From Symsagittifera roscoffensis (Eukaryota; Xenacoelomorpha; Acoela; Convolutidae), in the NCBI RefSeq assembly GCF_963678635.1, contig NC_087070.1:5924539-5988538 (forward strand): a DNA stretch of 64,000 nucleotides, given 5' to 3'. Positions 43,061-55,256 of this stretch are shown piece by piece. The first letter of the stretch is position 1. Each line of letters begins with the position of its first letter. Made by a program: the position numbers and the translations under genes. The notes below the pieces were generated by a model. That model was not told the origin of the DNA and ran no database searches. It saw only the letters and a list, made by a program, of their open reading frames with translations.

Positions 43061-45325
43061 ATGCTCTTGGCAGGTCTGACCGTAACCGCCACAAGATCAA
43101 AGAAGACGGCGCGAACCCTGGCAGACACTAAGTTAGAAATGGAAGTAATCAGTCAATGTGGATCTGGAGGACTTGAAGATTATAGGCCCTCGCGAATCAA
43201 CATGGCCAAGTTGAAACTGGAAGGACAACTCGACGTGGTCGAGTACAGTCGAATAACTGTGCCGGAATCGGTCCACATGGGAGATCCGGCAGGGGGTTAT
43301 GTAGAGATGTTGAAAGCGAGGAACTCCGCGAGAGGGCACCTGATGGCTTGGAGTGAAAAGCGGGCCATGCAAGAATATCTGAAAGGGCTTACGGAGAACT
43401 CTAACTTCAATCGAAAAGAGTATGGCACAGTAATGTCATCAGAAGCGAATGAAATTGGATTGGAAAAACTGCTAGAGATTTCTTGGAGGGCGGCCCTCCA
43501 GAAATACTTCGATGAGACGATGAATGCACCTGCGACGGTAGCAGCATACCTGGCTCATCCTTGCGTGAGAACTGATCTGCAAGTACGACTGGCTTGGTGC
43601 TTGATGGGCATCAAAAAGGCGGAGTATGAAGCCAGTAATGACTCGAGATCACGAGAACAGGAGCTAGAATTGATGGAAGCTCTGCGAGCATTGATCTCAA
43701 AAGACGATTCAGCGATAGCATGGGCTAAACGAAAGGATGCCCTTTGCTTTGTCAGGTTCGTGGTGGATCGTATCCCCACTCCTGTGTTGGGAGAATGTAT
43801 AAAGATCATTCGGCAAAAGGGAGTTGATTGCGAAAGGAACTTCCTTAGGGCACTCCTAGAACTATATCAGGACATGCCGTTGACTGTACCAAACAAGGAG
43901 TCGAATGACATGGAAAGCTATCGCAAGTTGGAAGAGGTGAGAAGATACTCCAACAAAGAATTGAAAGTGAGCCGAGAGTTGATTGAAGCGGTCAGAGGAC
44001 AAAAAGAGTTTGCTACACTAGGGAAACTGAAGTCGTTCCAATATGTGTCTGGCATACCAGGGATGGCGTATAATCCCTTCGTGAATGAAGAAGCCAGGGA
44101 AGCGTACTTCGACTATGAGCAAGTCACAGTGCTCAATTTCTGGGTTGAACGAATTAAGGAAATCGGAATGCTGATAGTGGAACAACCCAAGCTGGGAATT
44201 ATTTTGGAAGAACGAGTGGTCGAACCCTCGATTCCCGAGCTAAAAGGGCAAGTGAGTTTTGATTGTGGTTCTTGGGACGGTCCCTTGAAAACCAGTCTAG
44301 TAGTGATGTGGGAACTCATGAAGCCTTCTTGGTGTCCCCATCCTAACGCAAGCTTAATCTGGGACATGACCGCGGATATCATGTTAGACCGGGATGATGA
44401 TGCGAGTTTACATGATCTGGCCATGATGCATCACCTGCTGGCCATGAGATTGACGAAGAGGAAGAGCAACCCGTCCACGGAGCTGTCCGAGGAAGGTACA
44501 CCGAGTAATTGGTTGAAGCAAGGCACATGCTTGGCTCAACACAGCGGGATGGAAGGACATGTTTGTAACCTGGGACACTGCCTGATTACGCTGAGCGAGC
44601 AGCATCGACAACTGGCACGATTGTATGGAAGATTGAGCATGTCAGATAAGAGTGCCATGGAGTTGGTCGCAGACTGCCATGGGGTGACGGACGTAAACCT
44701 GATCACAGCCTTGGGATTTTGCAGCATGACGAGTTCGATAGAATCGCTCGAGCGCTTGGAGCGTGCCCATGAGCCATTGACGTCCCTCAGCGTGGAAATA
44801 TTCCCTGGAGCATTACAGACAGAGCAAAAGATTGGAGGCTGGCGAGAAGCCCTAGAAAATGAAATGAATCTGAAGGATAGTGAAGCCTATCACAGACCTA
44901 CTGGTTCAAAGTATATGGTGGGTTCAAGCTCCGCGCCATATTGTAATAGCAAGTATCCTACGCACATGGTGGTGACGGATGCGAGGACGCAACAAGTGTT
45001 GGTTGACCAACTTTTCTCTGTGCCAAAGTGCGTGAGGTTGGCCAGAATGTCAGAAAGGTCATATGACTTGTTGGCAAAGATCTTTCGGGCAGTCCCGAAG
45101 AGATCCGAAAGCGAGTTGCAAGACGTTGTGGGTGAAGAGTTCATGAGACTGAACGAAGGTAACGTGAGTGAGTTCCAGAAAGAGAAAGCGAGTGGAGCGT
45201 TACCTACTGAATTCCCCACCATAGAAGAGAAAGACGATTTACATAGAATTCTGATGGAAGTGGAACCGTTGCTGGGAGCCTCAGGGTATCGGACCCGAAG
45301 GAACATAGTGAGAACCCATGGATAG
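43061..45325 (+). CDS. Element A third coding region, unknown 754-residue protein
   Basis: Starts with an ATG and stays open for 754 codons in the position where related elements have env. I see no signal peptide, membrane span or furin-like site, so a classical envelope is unlikely. It is largely helical and charged, with several W, C and H residues in the second half (for example CLAQHSGMEGHVCNLGHC near residues 488-506, which could bind metal). I do not recognise the family. The corresponding region of element B is a different protein. Confidence 0.7.
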   Translation: MLLAGLTVTATRSKKTARTLADTKLEMEVISQCGSGGLEDYRPSRINMAKLKLEGQLDVVEYSRITVPESVHMGDPAGGYVEMLKARNSARGHLMAWSEKRAMQEYLKGLTENSNFNRKEYGTVMSSEANEIGLEKLLEISWRAALQKYFDETMNAPATVAAYLAHPCVRTDLQVRLAWCLMGIKKAEYEASNDSRSREQELELMEALRALISKDDSAIAWAKRKDALCFVRFVVDRIPTPVLGECIKIIRQKGVDCERNFLRALLELYQDMPLTVPNKESNDMESYRKLEEVRRYSNKELKVSRELIEAVRGQKEFATLGKLKSFQYVSGIPGMAYNPFVNEEAREAYFDYEQVTVLNFWVERIKEIGMLIVEQPKLGIILEERVVEPSIPELKGQVSFDCGSWDGPLKTSLVVMWELMKPSWCPHPNASLIWDMTADIMLDRDDDASLHDLAMMHHLLAMRLTKRKSNPSTELSEEGTPSNWLKQGTCLAQHSGMEGHVCNLGHCLITLSEQHRQLARLYGRLSMSDKSAMELVADCHGVTDVNLITALGFCSMTSSIESLERLERAHEPLTSLSVEIFPGALQTEQKIGGWREALENEMNLKDSEAYHRPTGSKYMVGSSSAPYCNSKYPTHMVVTDARTQQVLVDQLFSVPKCVRLARMSERSYDLLAKIFRAVPKRSESELQDVVGEEFMRLNEGNVSEFQKEKASGALPTEFPTIEEKDDLHRILMEVEPLLGASGYRTRRNIVRTHG

Positions 45326-45340
45326 TATCCTTGCCACTGC

Positions 45341-46072
45341 TTGGCGCAGACGTTGTGGTACCCCAAACGCGGGAATCTGATCCTAGTATGGGACGTGGAG
45401 GAGTTGTACTCCACGGGGTTGCCCGATCAGAATCAACAAGTGTCAATCGTGGTGATTAGCGCCATGCTAGCAGTGAGATGGTTGGAGGCTAACGCGGACA
45501 CAAGTGAGCAGGAGACGGCCGTGCCGACTCCTGAACAGTTGAGCAACGTTAAAATGAGTCCTGAATTGGATCTTTTCAGAACCACCTGCAAGGTTCTGAG
45601 GATACCTAAAGCCATTGAAAGAATATGGTCAAGGCAAAGATTGATGCCTTGGTTCCGTGCAGTGATGACATCTTGGATGTATGAACGCGCGAAGCGTCAC
45701 ATGTCAAGGAACACGGAAGCCTATCAATCTTTCCAGCTAGATATAGGACCAGGAGCCTATAAACGAGCATTCTTGACGCACAGAAACGCGGTCACCACAG
45801 CGGTGAAGCGGGTAGCTGGAACGCCTTGTGTTACTGAAGATGAGAAGAAAGAGGTCTTAAGAGCTGACCTAGAACGAAACGTGAGCCTATGTCTTCACAA
45901 CAGCTTTTGCAGGAACCGGGAGCAGAAGGTGAATGTGGACTTGCTACCTTGTTGCAAACCGAGGCTGTTGGAACAGGAGGGTTGGGGCACGGCCCGCAAC
46001 TCTCTGGACATGTTAGAGAAAGTTCTGGAAGACAGTGACGCTGAACATCAGGATGGAGAAATGATGGAGTGA
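45341..46072 (+). CDS. Element A fourth frame, shares its tail with element B
   Basis: 243 codons in another frame directly after the 754-codon one; start codon uncertain. Residues about 145-200 (AFLTHRNAVTTAVKRV and ERNVSLCLHNSFCRNRE) match the end of the third coding region of element B (about 54898-55070). It is therefore the conserved C-terminal part of an otherwise variable product. Relation to the preceding frame is unknown. Confidence 0.6.
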   Translation: MAQTLWYPKRGNLILVWDVEELYSTGLPDQNQQVSIVVISAMLAVRWLEANADTSEQETAVPTPEQLSNVKMSPELDLFRTTCKVLRIPKAIERIWSRQRLMPWFRAVMTSWMYERAKRHMSRNTEAYQSFQLDIGPGAYKRAFLTHRNAVTTAVKRVAGTPCVTEDEKKEVLRADLERNVSLCLHNSFCRNREQKVNVDLLPCCKPRLLEQEGWGTARNSLDMLEKVLEDSDAEHQDGEMME

Positions 46073-46818
46073 AGATGACCAAAGAAGAGAAGAGAAGGAG
46101 AGAAAAACTTGATTGTCTTTGTGTGTAAAAACTTGAACAAATCAACCAAGTTTTGATTATTGAACTTGTTAAACTTTTTGTTTTGATCTAGTTTGGTCAG
46201 ACCAAACTTTGAAAATGTTGCAATTGTTAAAATTGTTGAAATTGTTGATTTTAGTTACTACTATCTATGTATGTATATAAGGAACATAGGTGAGTATATA
46301 TACCTATTTATTCACGACTGAAGTTTTTAACCTGTGTAAGACACAAATTCACTGTGTGGCGACATGGTAAGTTTGAGTAAACTCGCTCGGGAAGGGTGGG
46401 TAACTCAAGAACTTTCCTAGCCACAGAGTTTCTTAGTTTTAATATGGAAAGGACCGCATAAATGACTGATTATACTTGGTGAGTGAAGTTAAGTTAATTT
46501 TAACGGGTGCGTGGCCGTGCCACGTCCCACTTTTTAATCAGAGGCGAAAAGAAGTTTTTTGGCGAGATGACGTAAGTAGTCAGAAAAGAAATTTTATCTA
46601 GGACACTCCTCATGGTGCAAATTTTGTGAAAATGTTGAAAGGCAGTGAGATGTAGTACGATGCCATTTGTGAACACGTAGTGAGTTGAGGTGGAGTAGAT
46701 AAATTTCAATTTCTTATGCAATTTGTAAGATTGGTTACTGAAAACTGGATAACTACTTGACGATAACCCGGTGTTATGCGATCAATAGGGACATTGATGG
46801 AGACTTGTCCGGGGAGTA
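46073..46818 (+). other. Element A 3' untranslated region
   Basis: Non-coding; ends with TTGTCCGGGGAG (46805-46816), the presumed plus-strand primer, just before the 3' LTR. Confidence 0.6.
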
Positions 46819-47702
46819 TGTGCCATTCTGCCAGATGACACAGCATAACCTTCCCGCGACAGAAAAAAAAGTGACTAAAGGCCTTATGAACAAAAAAGTG
46901 TTGCGACGGAGGGTCAGAATGTTCTAGAATTTTTATTTTTAAAATTTCGATTGGAAGAAGAACATTTCTGAGAAATAGAAAAAAGACGGCCATTTTGAAT
47001 AAAAAAGACGAAAATCAGAACCACGATAGAGATTGTGAAGAACAGTTGTATCAGAGACAGAAAAACACGGAGCCTCTTATCGTGGCAAAAACACACGATA
47101 AGGACCTTAGCGACAGATATTTGTGGAGACGGAGGCTTCAGTGGGGGGAAGAGAAATACCACGGAACCCTCCCGGGACACGAAATATAGGAGATAAGAGT
47201 GTTATCTCAAGAAAATCACGGGAGCGGAGGCTTGGTCCCCCAGAGACTGTCTATGTGAAGGGACTGTGAAAACTAACTTTAACAGCTGCTGCAATGTCCT
47301 AGATCTTAATTAAACACCGATATTATTTGATATTTCAGGACATGAGTAGATAGAAAAAGGAAAGGGTCAATCCATCTCCAATGGATTTAATATAGAACTG
47401 TCACACAAAAACATAATAAAATAGGTTGTTCGAGCCGTGTTTTTAATGACAATCACGTAGTCTGAGGATCCGAGACTCAGCTATGTCGTTGTGTTCGCAT
47501 GTAAACGAAAGCTGATCAAAAGTCGTTTGACTGATGGCCTAAAAATGGTAACTTTTTACTTTGCCCTAAACAGACCAGAAAATCAACTGGCAAGGTCGAG
47601 ACGGTGAAAAACGAGTAGGATTAAGGTAACTGACGCCTGCCAGTCGTTAATAGGTACTTTTTCTACGCTCCGTCGCTGTGTGATATTTGGGCGAATGTTA
47701 CA
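46819..47702 (+). repeat. Element A 3' LTR
   Basis: 884 bp, four differences from the 5' LTR by eye. Its two 67-bp modules are at 46848-46914 and 47166-47232. Confidence 0.93.
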
Positions 47703-47725
47703 GGACACGAAGTTTGACCTTGAGG

Positions 47726-47926
47726 GATAGTGTCCCTGACTCTTGAGCCAATGGTTATAGGGCCTATTTTTCTTAAGCCTCATATGTGACCGAAGTAGGC
47801 GACTGTTACATAGTGTTTTTTATGGCGCCATAAAAACATTATGTAACAGTCGCCTACTTCGGTCACATATGAGGCTTAAGAAAAATAGGCCCTATAACCA
47901 TTGGCTCAAGAGTCAGGGACACTATC
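47726..47926. repeat. Near-perfect 200-bp palindrome
   Basis: Two arms of about 100 bp pair end to end with about one mismatch and one gap. The centre is TATGGCGCCATA (47821-47832). Each arm is the last part of the B LTR plus about 20 internal bases. The inverted homology to the B LTR extends on the right to about 48001. Confidence 0.92.
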
Positions 47927-48014
47927 TGTTGTGTATTTCTACCTTAAAAACGGTCGGAGCCAATTCGGTTCGCTTGCGACATGAGACTAGAACCCGTTAC
48001 AGATAGGAGCGCCA

Positions 48015-49050
48015 TTCACGAAACGACTCTTGATTTAGGTTCGGCCTTCTGGCAGGTACCACTCAGGAAGCAGGACAGGGACAAGACAGGGTTTGCCTGC
48101 GAGTTGGGTCTGTTTCAATGGAAACGGATGCCGTTTGGTCTTTGCAATGCCACTGCCACATTTCAGCGGTTGATGGCACACGCGCTGATAGGTGTGACGA
48201 AGAAGTACGGCAATTTGGTAATGTGCTATGTGGATGACGTGGTAATAGCAACACCAACACTGGAAGACCACATTGAGAGACTTGACGAGGTGTTTGCGTG
48301 TATGAAGAGGTCGGGGCTAAAGTGTAAACCATCAAAATGCGAGATACCCAAGGATTCGATAAAATACTTGGGCAGGATGGTGGACAGACACGGCATCAGA
48401 CCAGATCCAGACGCAGTAGAGGCAGTTCTAACTTGGAAATCGCCAAAAACGGAACACCAATTGATGAGCTTCCTGGGTTTTGCAAATTACTACAGAGAAT
48501 TCATCAAAGGCTATGCAGACAAGGTTTACCCGATGCAACAGTTAATGAGACACAAGGGCAAGAAGTTCACGTCGAACAACGCAGCAGAAGAGTCATTCCA
48601 GAGAATAAAGAAAGAGTTGTGCGAGGCACCAGTGCTAGGGATGCCAACAGAGAAAGGGATGTACGTGCTGCATACGGATGCGTCGGTAGTAGCGATTTCT
48701 GGAATTCTCCATCAGGAACAAGAGTGGAACGGGAAAACAGTCTTGAGACCAATAGCGTACGGGAGCAAAGTCTTAAGTGACACGGAAATGAAGTACGGGG
48801 CACCGAAAGCAGAGATGTTCGCGGTGGTTACCTTTGTCGAGAAATATAGAGCATACCTAGGCAGCGAGCCATTCAAGCTGCGAGTCGGCAACAGGGCACT
48901 AAGCTGGCTGAAAACGTACTCAATGGACCAAAGTTACATTGGGAGGTCGATAGTTCGCCTGGATGGATACAACATGATAATTGAGCATAGAACACGAGAC
49001 AAACATCAAAACGCAGACAGCTTGAGTAAGAAGACGGAGTTCTACGAGAG
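48015..49050 (+). pseudogene. Element B reverse transcriptase and RNase H region
   Basis: Clear match to element A from LDLGSAFWQVPL through YVDD to the end of RNase H (KTEFYERQ). The upstream part of the reverse transcriptase is not present. Confidence 0.85.
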
Positions 49051-49866
49051 ACAAGAACAGAGGTAGGCAGCTAGACCTGAGATCAAGGATGGCTTCTCCT
49101 TCATGGACAAGGAAACGTACGACAGTCTTCCACTGACGAGATGGTTGGACAAATCAGGCAAACCAATAGAAGAACACCCCGAATTACCAAAACAACCTCC
49201 GGAGAAAACAATCTTGAAAAAGAATCGAGGGATGCCGATAGGGATAATGGTCAAGTCAAGGATTGTGAGGGAGACGCTCAAGGCAAAAGGCTATGATCTT
49301 AACCAGGTAGAGACGGGAGAGGCACAAATAGACGATGACTTAAAGAGGTTACTCGAGAAACTAGCAGATGATAAGCCCGTGATCCAAGAAAATGGTAATG
49401 AGGAACCAGAGGTCACAATACTGCGAAAGAGCGGGATAGTTAGTGATGAAAACACCTCGGAAGTGACTAACCCTGATGGGAAGGAAGTCGTGCAGTCACT
49501 GGTTTTAAAAACTCCCGGCCAACTTACTTGAACAGACTCGGGTTAGGAAAAAGAAAGTGGCGTTCAAGGGAGAGGCTGAATACCTGGGACTAGGTCAAGA
49601 GTCCGGGGAGTGGTCCACGTCCACGGAGGAAGAAGATACTGAAGGAGGAAATTTGTCCGGGGAGTGTGAAATAAGGGATGAGGACTCGGACGAGAGCAGC
49701 GACAATCAGGATAGTTTCTGCATGATATTGGCAGAAGAGAAGATTAAACATCGCGAAAGGGAATTACAAACAGATCCATCCTCAGGAACGTACAACTTGG
49801 ACGTACAGGAAGTACGAGGAGGTGAAGAACTTGAAAGAATTGCAGTTTCGAGGAAACCATTCAGGG

Positions 49867-50010
49867 AACTATGTCAACTATGCAACTCAACTATGCAACT
49901 CAACTATGCAACTCAAATGTCAGAACAAATCTGGTGCCAGAAGATGATATGAAGATGACTATGCAACTCAACTATGCAACTCAAATGTCAGAACAAATCT
50001 GGTGCCAGAC
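49867..50010 (+). repeat. Short tandem duplications in element B
   Basis: A 13-bp AACTATGCAACTC unit is repeated three times near 49880 and twice near 49965, inside a larger direct duplication of about 75 bp. Confidence 0.8.
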
Positions 50011-50379
50011 GATGATACGAAGATCGTAAAGAGGATAATATGCGTGAAGCTGAATGACGACATCTACAACCCTGGGGAAATGAATGGACAGATAATGGCG
50101 CTAAAGGAACATGTCAAGGCGAGATATAGGCTGTCGGACCTGATAAGAGCCCAAAAGAATGACAAGATGACAAGTAACCTCTCCAAATGGATCCGAACGG
50201 GGTCCAAGGAGAAAGGGAACTTGAAGAAGACAGCTACAAGATCCTGAGCCAGTTCTACAAAGAAAGGAAAGATTTACTCTATCACCCAGCTGATGGGGTG
50301 GTAGCATGCAAGAGAAAAGACGAGGTGAAGATATTACACTAGCAAAACCTCATCATACTACCACAATTGTATCAAACAG

Positions 50380-51460
50380 AGGTGCTGTTCAGATCGCACG
50401 ATCAGATGGGGCACCAGGGGATAGACAAGGTGCACCAAAGAATACTTCACAGGTTCGATTGACCAGGATTGAGGAAAGCTTGCGAGAGGTGGGTGAATGC
50501 ATGCCTGGCATGCCTGCAAGTGAAAGACCCAAGGAAGATGAAATTCCCACTCAAGTCGGTGGAAAGCTCGGAATTTAATGAAGTGGTGCAGATAGACCAT
50601 CAAAAGATCTGCATGACGGAGTCGGGGTATAACCAGATACTGGTTATAATTGACCACTTCACAAAGCTGGCAGAAGCGGTGCCGTGTCAAACAGCTTCGG
50701 CAGAGGAGACTTGTGACCACTTGATAACCCATTGGATATCGAGGTATGGATGTCCAATGACTTTTCAGTCAGACAACGGCAAGGCCTTTGTGGGGGACTT
50801 GACTAAAGAATTAATGAAGAGGTCACACATTGCTCAAGCACACTCAACGACTTACCATCCTCAGACCAACGGGCTGGTAAAGAGACAGTATAGAACGTTG
50901 GTGAATATGCTGAGGGTATACTGCTCAAGGTACATGACGGACTGGGATAAATATCTGCCGCAAGTCGTAGGGGCATACAACAGTACTCAACACTCAACGA
51001 CGGGCATCAGTCCTTTCATGATGTTGACAGGCAGAGAGAGAGAGAGAGCAATGCCCCTGACATTCTTTTACCCGGAATATGAAGGGAAGAGGACGTCGCC
51101 TCAAGCTTACTTGAAAGAAGCGATCAGGAGACAGCAGGAAATAAACGAGCTATGCAGGAGGAACACTGCGCAAGCACAAATGAGACAGCGCAAGAAATAT
51201 GATGAAAGGATATTACAGGCGAAGCCATATGAAGTGGGCCAGTACCTGTGGGTTTTCCCGAATGTCATACCGCCCAAAGGGACGAAGAAACTACTCAAGA
51301 AATGGAGAGGACCATTCATGATAACGGAAGTACATCAACAAGGACGGTTCTACTGCTTGAGTACTGGGCGAGCAGCACATTATGAAAATCTGAAGCCTCA
51401 TGTCCCATCCCCAGAGGACTGGTGTATACCAAAGGACATGGAGGGACTCGAGTACCTACT
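50380..51460 (+). pseudogene. Element B integrase region
   Basis: Matches the A integrase from the HDQMGHQG block through IDHQKICMT, FQSDNGKAF and YHPQTNGL to the KKWRGPFMI GPY/F-like module. Confidence 0.85.
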
Positions 51461-52069
51461 GGTGGAGCCAGCATGTGAAATGAACGAAAAAGGCATCAGA
51501 GAGAAAAATGATGGCAATGAGAACTTGAGTTGGGATGACAATGAAAAAATAGAAGCGGACTCTGAAGCGGAATCTTTTGTGGAAGAAGACTGGAACGATC
51601 CGGAGCAGGTGAGGTGCCGAAGTGGACAGAACCAGACTTATCAATACCAACGGGGACAAGGAGTGGCAATCGCAAACGAACAGGCATGAGGTACAACAGG
51701 TACGGGGACGATTTCCTGATTGATAAGATACAGCCCGACGACCTAGGCAAAAAACTACTAAGTGTGGGCGAACTAGCGGCAGATGATGAATGGCAAATCA
51801 TCAATGATAATGAACACTACCCACAGGAAGACTACTCGACACCGGAGCGGGAGACGGATTTGGAACAGAGCGAGATAGAGAGGAGGGAGAATACGAACCT
51901 GAGGATATTAGAATGGATGCGCGATGTCAAGAACGGAAGCGACGAAGGACAAAGCATACAACAAATTGACATATCAGCGGGAAAGCACATGAAACCGCAG
52001 AATCCTCTCTTCGGCTGGACGGCAACAGACAGGGCGCTCGACATTCCGCCAGATAATTCAGACCCAGCA

Positions 52070-52711
52070 TCATCGACGGGGACGTCAATAAATATTTTTG
52101 TCCGGGGAGTGGGGGTAGGACTTACCCACAACGAAAATTTAATGATAAAGAAACTCTGGGAAGTGAGAGAAACGAGCGGACTGGAACTGGATGGGGAGGA
52201 GGCCGAGCCTACCATAGGAAGGAATTTCAAAACGAAGTTTGAAATACCAAACGAATACTCGGAAAATATCCTGATAACGGATAGTGGCTTCATTCTGTCA
52301 GACAAGACTAGCGCAATCTGTATCACGGCGGACATGAGTTTCAAATCAAGACTGGAGGCGGACTTCAAGAGAGAGTACCAGAACGTGGAGTTTCTGTTTA
52401 GACAGAGACCGGGGCTGGGAGGAATGGCTGCGCTTCCACCATCAGTAGCACATGTCCCGGGCAAATACCTGTGCTTCCTAGTGACGAGGGTCAATGACAG
52501 GAATACGATCGATCCTGAACACGTGATGTTGGCACTAACAAGACTACGAGACTTCATGATTGAAAGAAGGATAACGAAGGTCTCAATGCCGGTCTATGAC
52601 CCAAACAGGGGCAAGTTGAGCCCAAGGGAGTTGTACGCTATCCTACACGTGGTCTTCGCGGAAACGGAGATAATGGTACATCTTCACAAGAAATACTACT
52701 TGAGCATCGCC
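52070..52711 (+). pseudogene. Element B macrodomain-like region
   Basis: Parallels the end of the A polyprotein from IFVRGVGVGLTH to HKKYYLSI, sharing VTSDSGF/ITD-type strands, GKYLCFLVT, LALTRLRDF and PVYDPNRGKL. The conservation between two diverged families suggests the domain was kept by selection while the elements were alive. Confidence 0.65.
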
Positions 52712-53104
52712 TGAGTCGGGTACATGGGGGTCTCGAGTTGGGTATGAAGGGATCTCGAGTTAGGTGTTGGGGTACAGAACAGGTAAAAGAATCTTAAAGG
52801 TGATTGGCATGACAATTAAATTTTAAATGATTGATGGTGCTAAAACATAAAATGAATTTGCATGCTTTTAGAAAATTTCCAATTGAACTATTTTAGTAGG
52901 ATGAAAAGGAAAGGGTTTTAACTATAGTGGCAAGGGGAGTTTTTAGGTTAGGAACATAGCCTGTTAACCTAAAAATCGATTGTTATTTTCAGATTGATTT
53001 GGTAAAGTCAAATTGACTACCCAACTACATTCAATTGAAAGAAAGGAAGTTCTTGAACGAACACACAAGTTGAAAAACGCTTCAAGAAGTTAAGTCTCAA
53101 GTAC

Positions 53105-53182
53105 TCAAGTTGCTAAGGTAATACTCAAGTTGCTAAGGTAATACTCAAGTTGCTAAGGTAATTCACAAGTTGCTAATACTCA
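53105..53182 (+). repeat. 22-bp tandem repeat before the third coding region of B
   Basis: About three and a half units of ACTCAAGTTGCTAAGGTAAT-type sequence. Confidence 0.85.
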
Positions 53183-53204
53183 AGATCACCTGGAAGTTAC
53201 AGAA

Positions 53205-55256
53205 ATGGCAGATCGATTCTGGAAGTCCATGCCGTCGGCTCTGAAAAGGCCCACACTTGATGAGCTGTACAGACGCCTGAGGGATCTGGATTACACTCAA
53301 GTGGATGAGAGAATGGCGGTGATGCTGAACGCCATCCTCCATTGGAAGAACAGGGCGAATGCCGGGAGTCTGCAACAGAAGCGGTTCTATTGGTCGGCTA
53401 CACCACTGATGGGATATCCAACCAAGAGCAAACCAGATGGCTGTCCAGGAATGTGGATGGAGGAATAAGTGGATTCGACTTGGCAAGGAACCATGGCTTG
53501 AGCAACAATTCCGAGTATGGCGCAGGGGAGCTCACATTACCGATCAGACCATCAGCCAGATCTACAGGCCAGAGCACGAGTAAGATGCCATCAATGACGC
53601 GAGCGCAACAAACGGGGGAAGCGTATCCGGACCTCGGTACTATGAAGAGAGAGCTTGAGAGGACTCAGCGGGAGAGGAACAAGGCGAACCTCGACCGGGA
53701 CCAAGCGAAACTTAAGAGAGATCAGGCAAAACTGGAGACGGATCAAGCGGTCGTCGAGAAGGACCAAGCGCGGAGGGAACTGGATATGCTGAAAGCTGAG
53801 CATCTACAAGAACAAGGAGTGCGAGAGAATGCCGCGAATTGTGAGCAGCTGAAGTCGGAGCTTGAGAGAATCCAGCAACGACAACGCGAGCTCGATATGC
53901 AGAAAGGGGCTGAGCCCAAGGAGCGAATGGTTACCGGCTCAAGGCCAGAGTCGCGTATGGAGGTGGACGAAGCTCCCAGATCGAAGGGACGATTTAACCT
54001 TGACCGCGCGGCTCAAGAGCATATGAATGAGGGGTTGGAGGTGTGGATACCAACTGAATCAACGTCCTCCCTGCGTGGCCTAGAGACACAAACAAATCAT
54101 CCCATTGATGGACGTCGAGCTGCCTGGGTATACCCCAAGTTCAACCCCGAGTAATAGTCAGGTGAGCGGTAGCTCGTCACGACTGAAAGAATTGAAGGAG
54201 AGGCTACAGCCAAGGAGTCGTGAGAGTCCAAGAGTGGAGCTACATCCGACGTGGAGGGAGCAACCTATCAGGAGTGTGGTGATCTCAAGTTACAAGAAGA
54301 ACACAGAAGGCAGATACCACACGCACAATCGTATGGATTGGAGCACGGCACATAGAGTCAGGAGGGATTGCTTCCATGACGCGGCTTGGGAGGATTACCT
54401 CACGCAGCCACGTGTGCCAGAGGGGCGGTCCACCAGATCGTAGGGGACAGCTTGCTGCGGGTGCTGACCCGGATTCAATCACATTGGCAAACGGGGATTT
54501 TGAGTTTCGCTGGAGCTGCGACGCCACAGATGTTGGCAACACTTGAGATGCTAGGGATGGCAAGAGTATACACGGTAACTCTGATGATCGGGACGAATGA
54601 CGTGTCTAGGGGGGAGGCCAGGAAGGCGACGAGGCTACATGACAAGATGAGTTGCATCCTTGAGGAATTGCGGATTCAGATGGATCCTGCCATTCTCACG
54701 GTGTGCACCATCCCTTACAACATGAAGGCGGATCAAAACGCGATGGAGATGAACACGAAGGTGCGAAACCTGAACGAGATAATCAGGCAAATACACCAAA
54801 GGAGCGTCCTCCCCGTTGGATTACTGGACGTAGCCGAGCAGATGGTCCCTGATGACGCAACCTCCCCGACGCAACCTCCCCGAGATAGGACCGGAGGCCT
54901 TCAAAAGACCTCTGCTGACCCATCGAAATGCGATCACGACGGGGTGGAAAAGAGTTGGTAGAGTATCCAGAAACAACACCAGAGCGAGGGAGTCGATACT
55001 AGAGGAAGACCTGGCGAAGAATGTAAGCCTGAGTCTTCACAATTCCATCTGTTTGAACCGAGAGTCGAAGGTGAAGAGTTTACCCAATCAAGCGAAGAGA
55101 TTGCAGGAGCAAAGGGAGTGGATGCGATCCTATGAACAGCTGAAGGCTTGGGAGGAGATCGTGATCAGCTCCGATGATGAAGAGGCACTATTGAAACAGA
55201 TCACGGTGTCAAATATATCTGGGTCTGGTACCTCGAAGGCGAAAAACACGAGGTGA
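53205..55256 (+). pseudogene. Element B third coding region: coiled coil plus SGNH-hydrolase-like domain
   Basis: Three parts are seen. First, a helical N-terminal part (about 53205-53470). Second, a coiled coil with heptads such as LDRDQAKLKRDQAKL (about 53630-53900). Third, an SGNH/GDSL-like domain (about 54436-54870) with IVGDSLLRVL (block I), SFAGAATPQ (block II), MIGTNDVSRG (block III) and a C-terminal VLPVGLLDVA stretch. SGNH enzymes hydrolyse esters; esterase domains of this fold are known from ORF1 of some CR1-type LINEs. The final part (LTHRNAITT) matches the fourth frame of element A. The region is broken. Confidence 0.65.

Larger units (their letters stand above)
29834..47702 (+). 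mobile_element. Element A: large Ty3/gypsy-type LTR retrotransposon
   Basis: 17.9 kb with 884-bp LTRs (29834-30717 and 46819-47702) that differ at four positions by eye, so it is a young insertion. After the 5' LTR come a 3.1-kb non-coding leader, a gag-like frame, a very long gag-pol frame, and a third coding region in the place where related elements carry env. A purine stretch (GGGGAG) precedes the 3' LTR. It inserted into the 5' LTR of element B; a 3-bp GGA is repeated at the break, shorter than the usual 4-5 bp. It looks largely whole, with perhaps one or two breaks. Gene order PR-RT-RNaseH-INT identifies Ty3/gypsy. The integrase is followed by a macrodomain-like extension, which is unusual. 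Confidence 0.93.

Noticed and set aside
43061-45325. Envelope glycoprotein in element A
   Set aside because: No signal peptide, membrane span or cleavage site is visible; the position alone is not enough.
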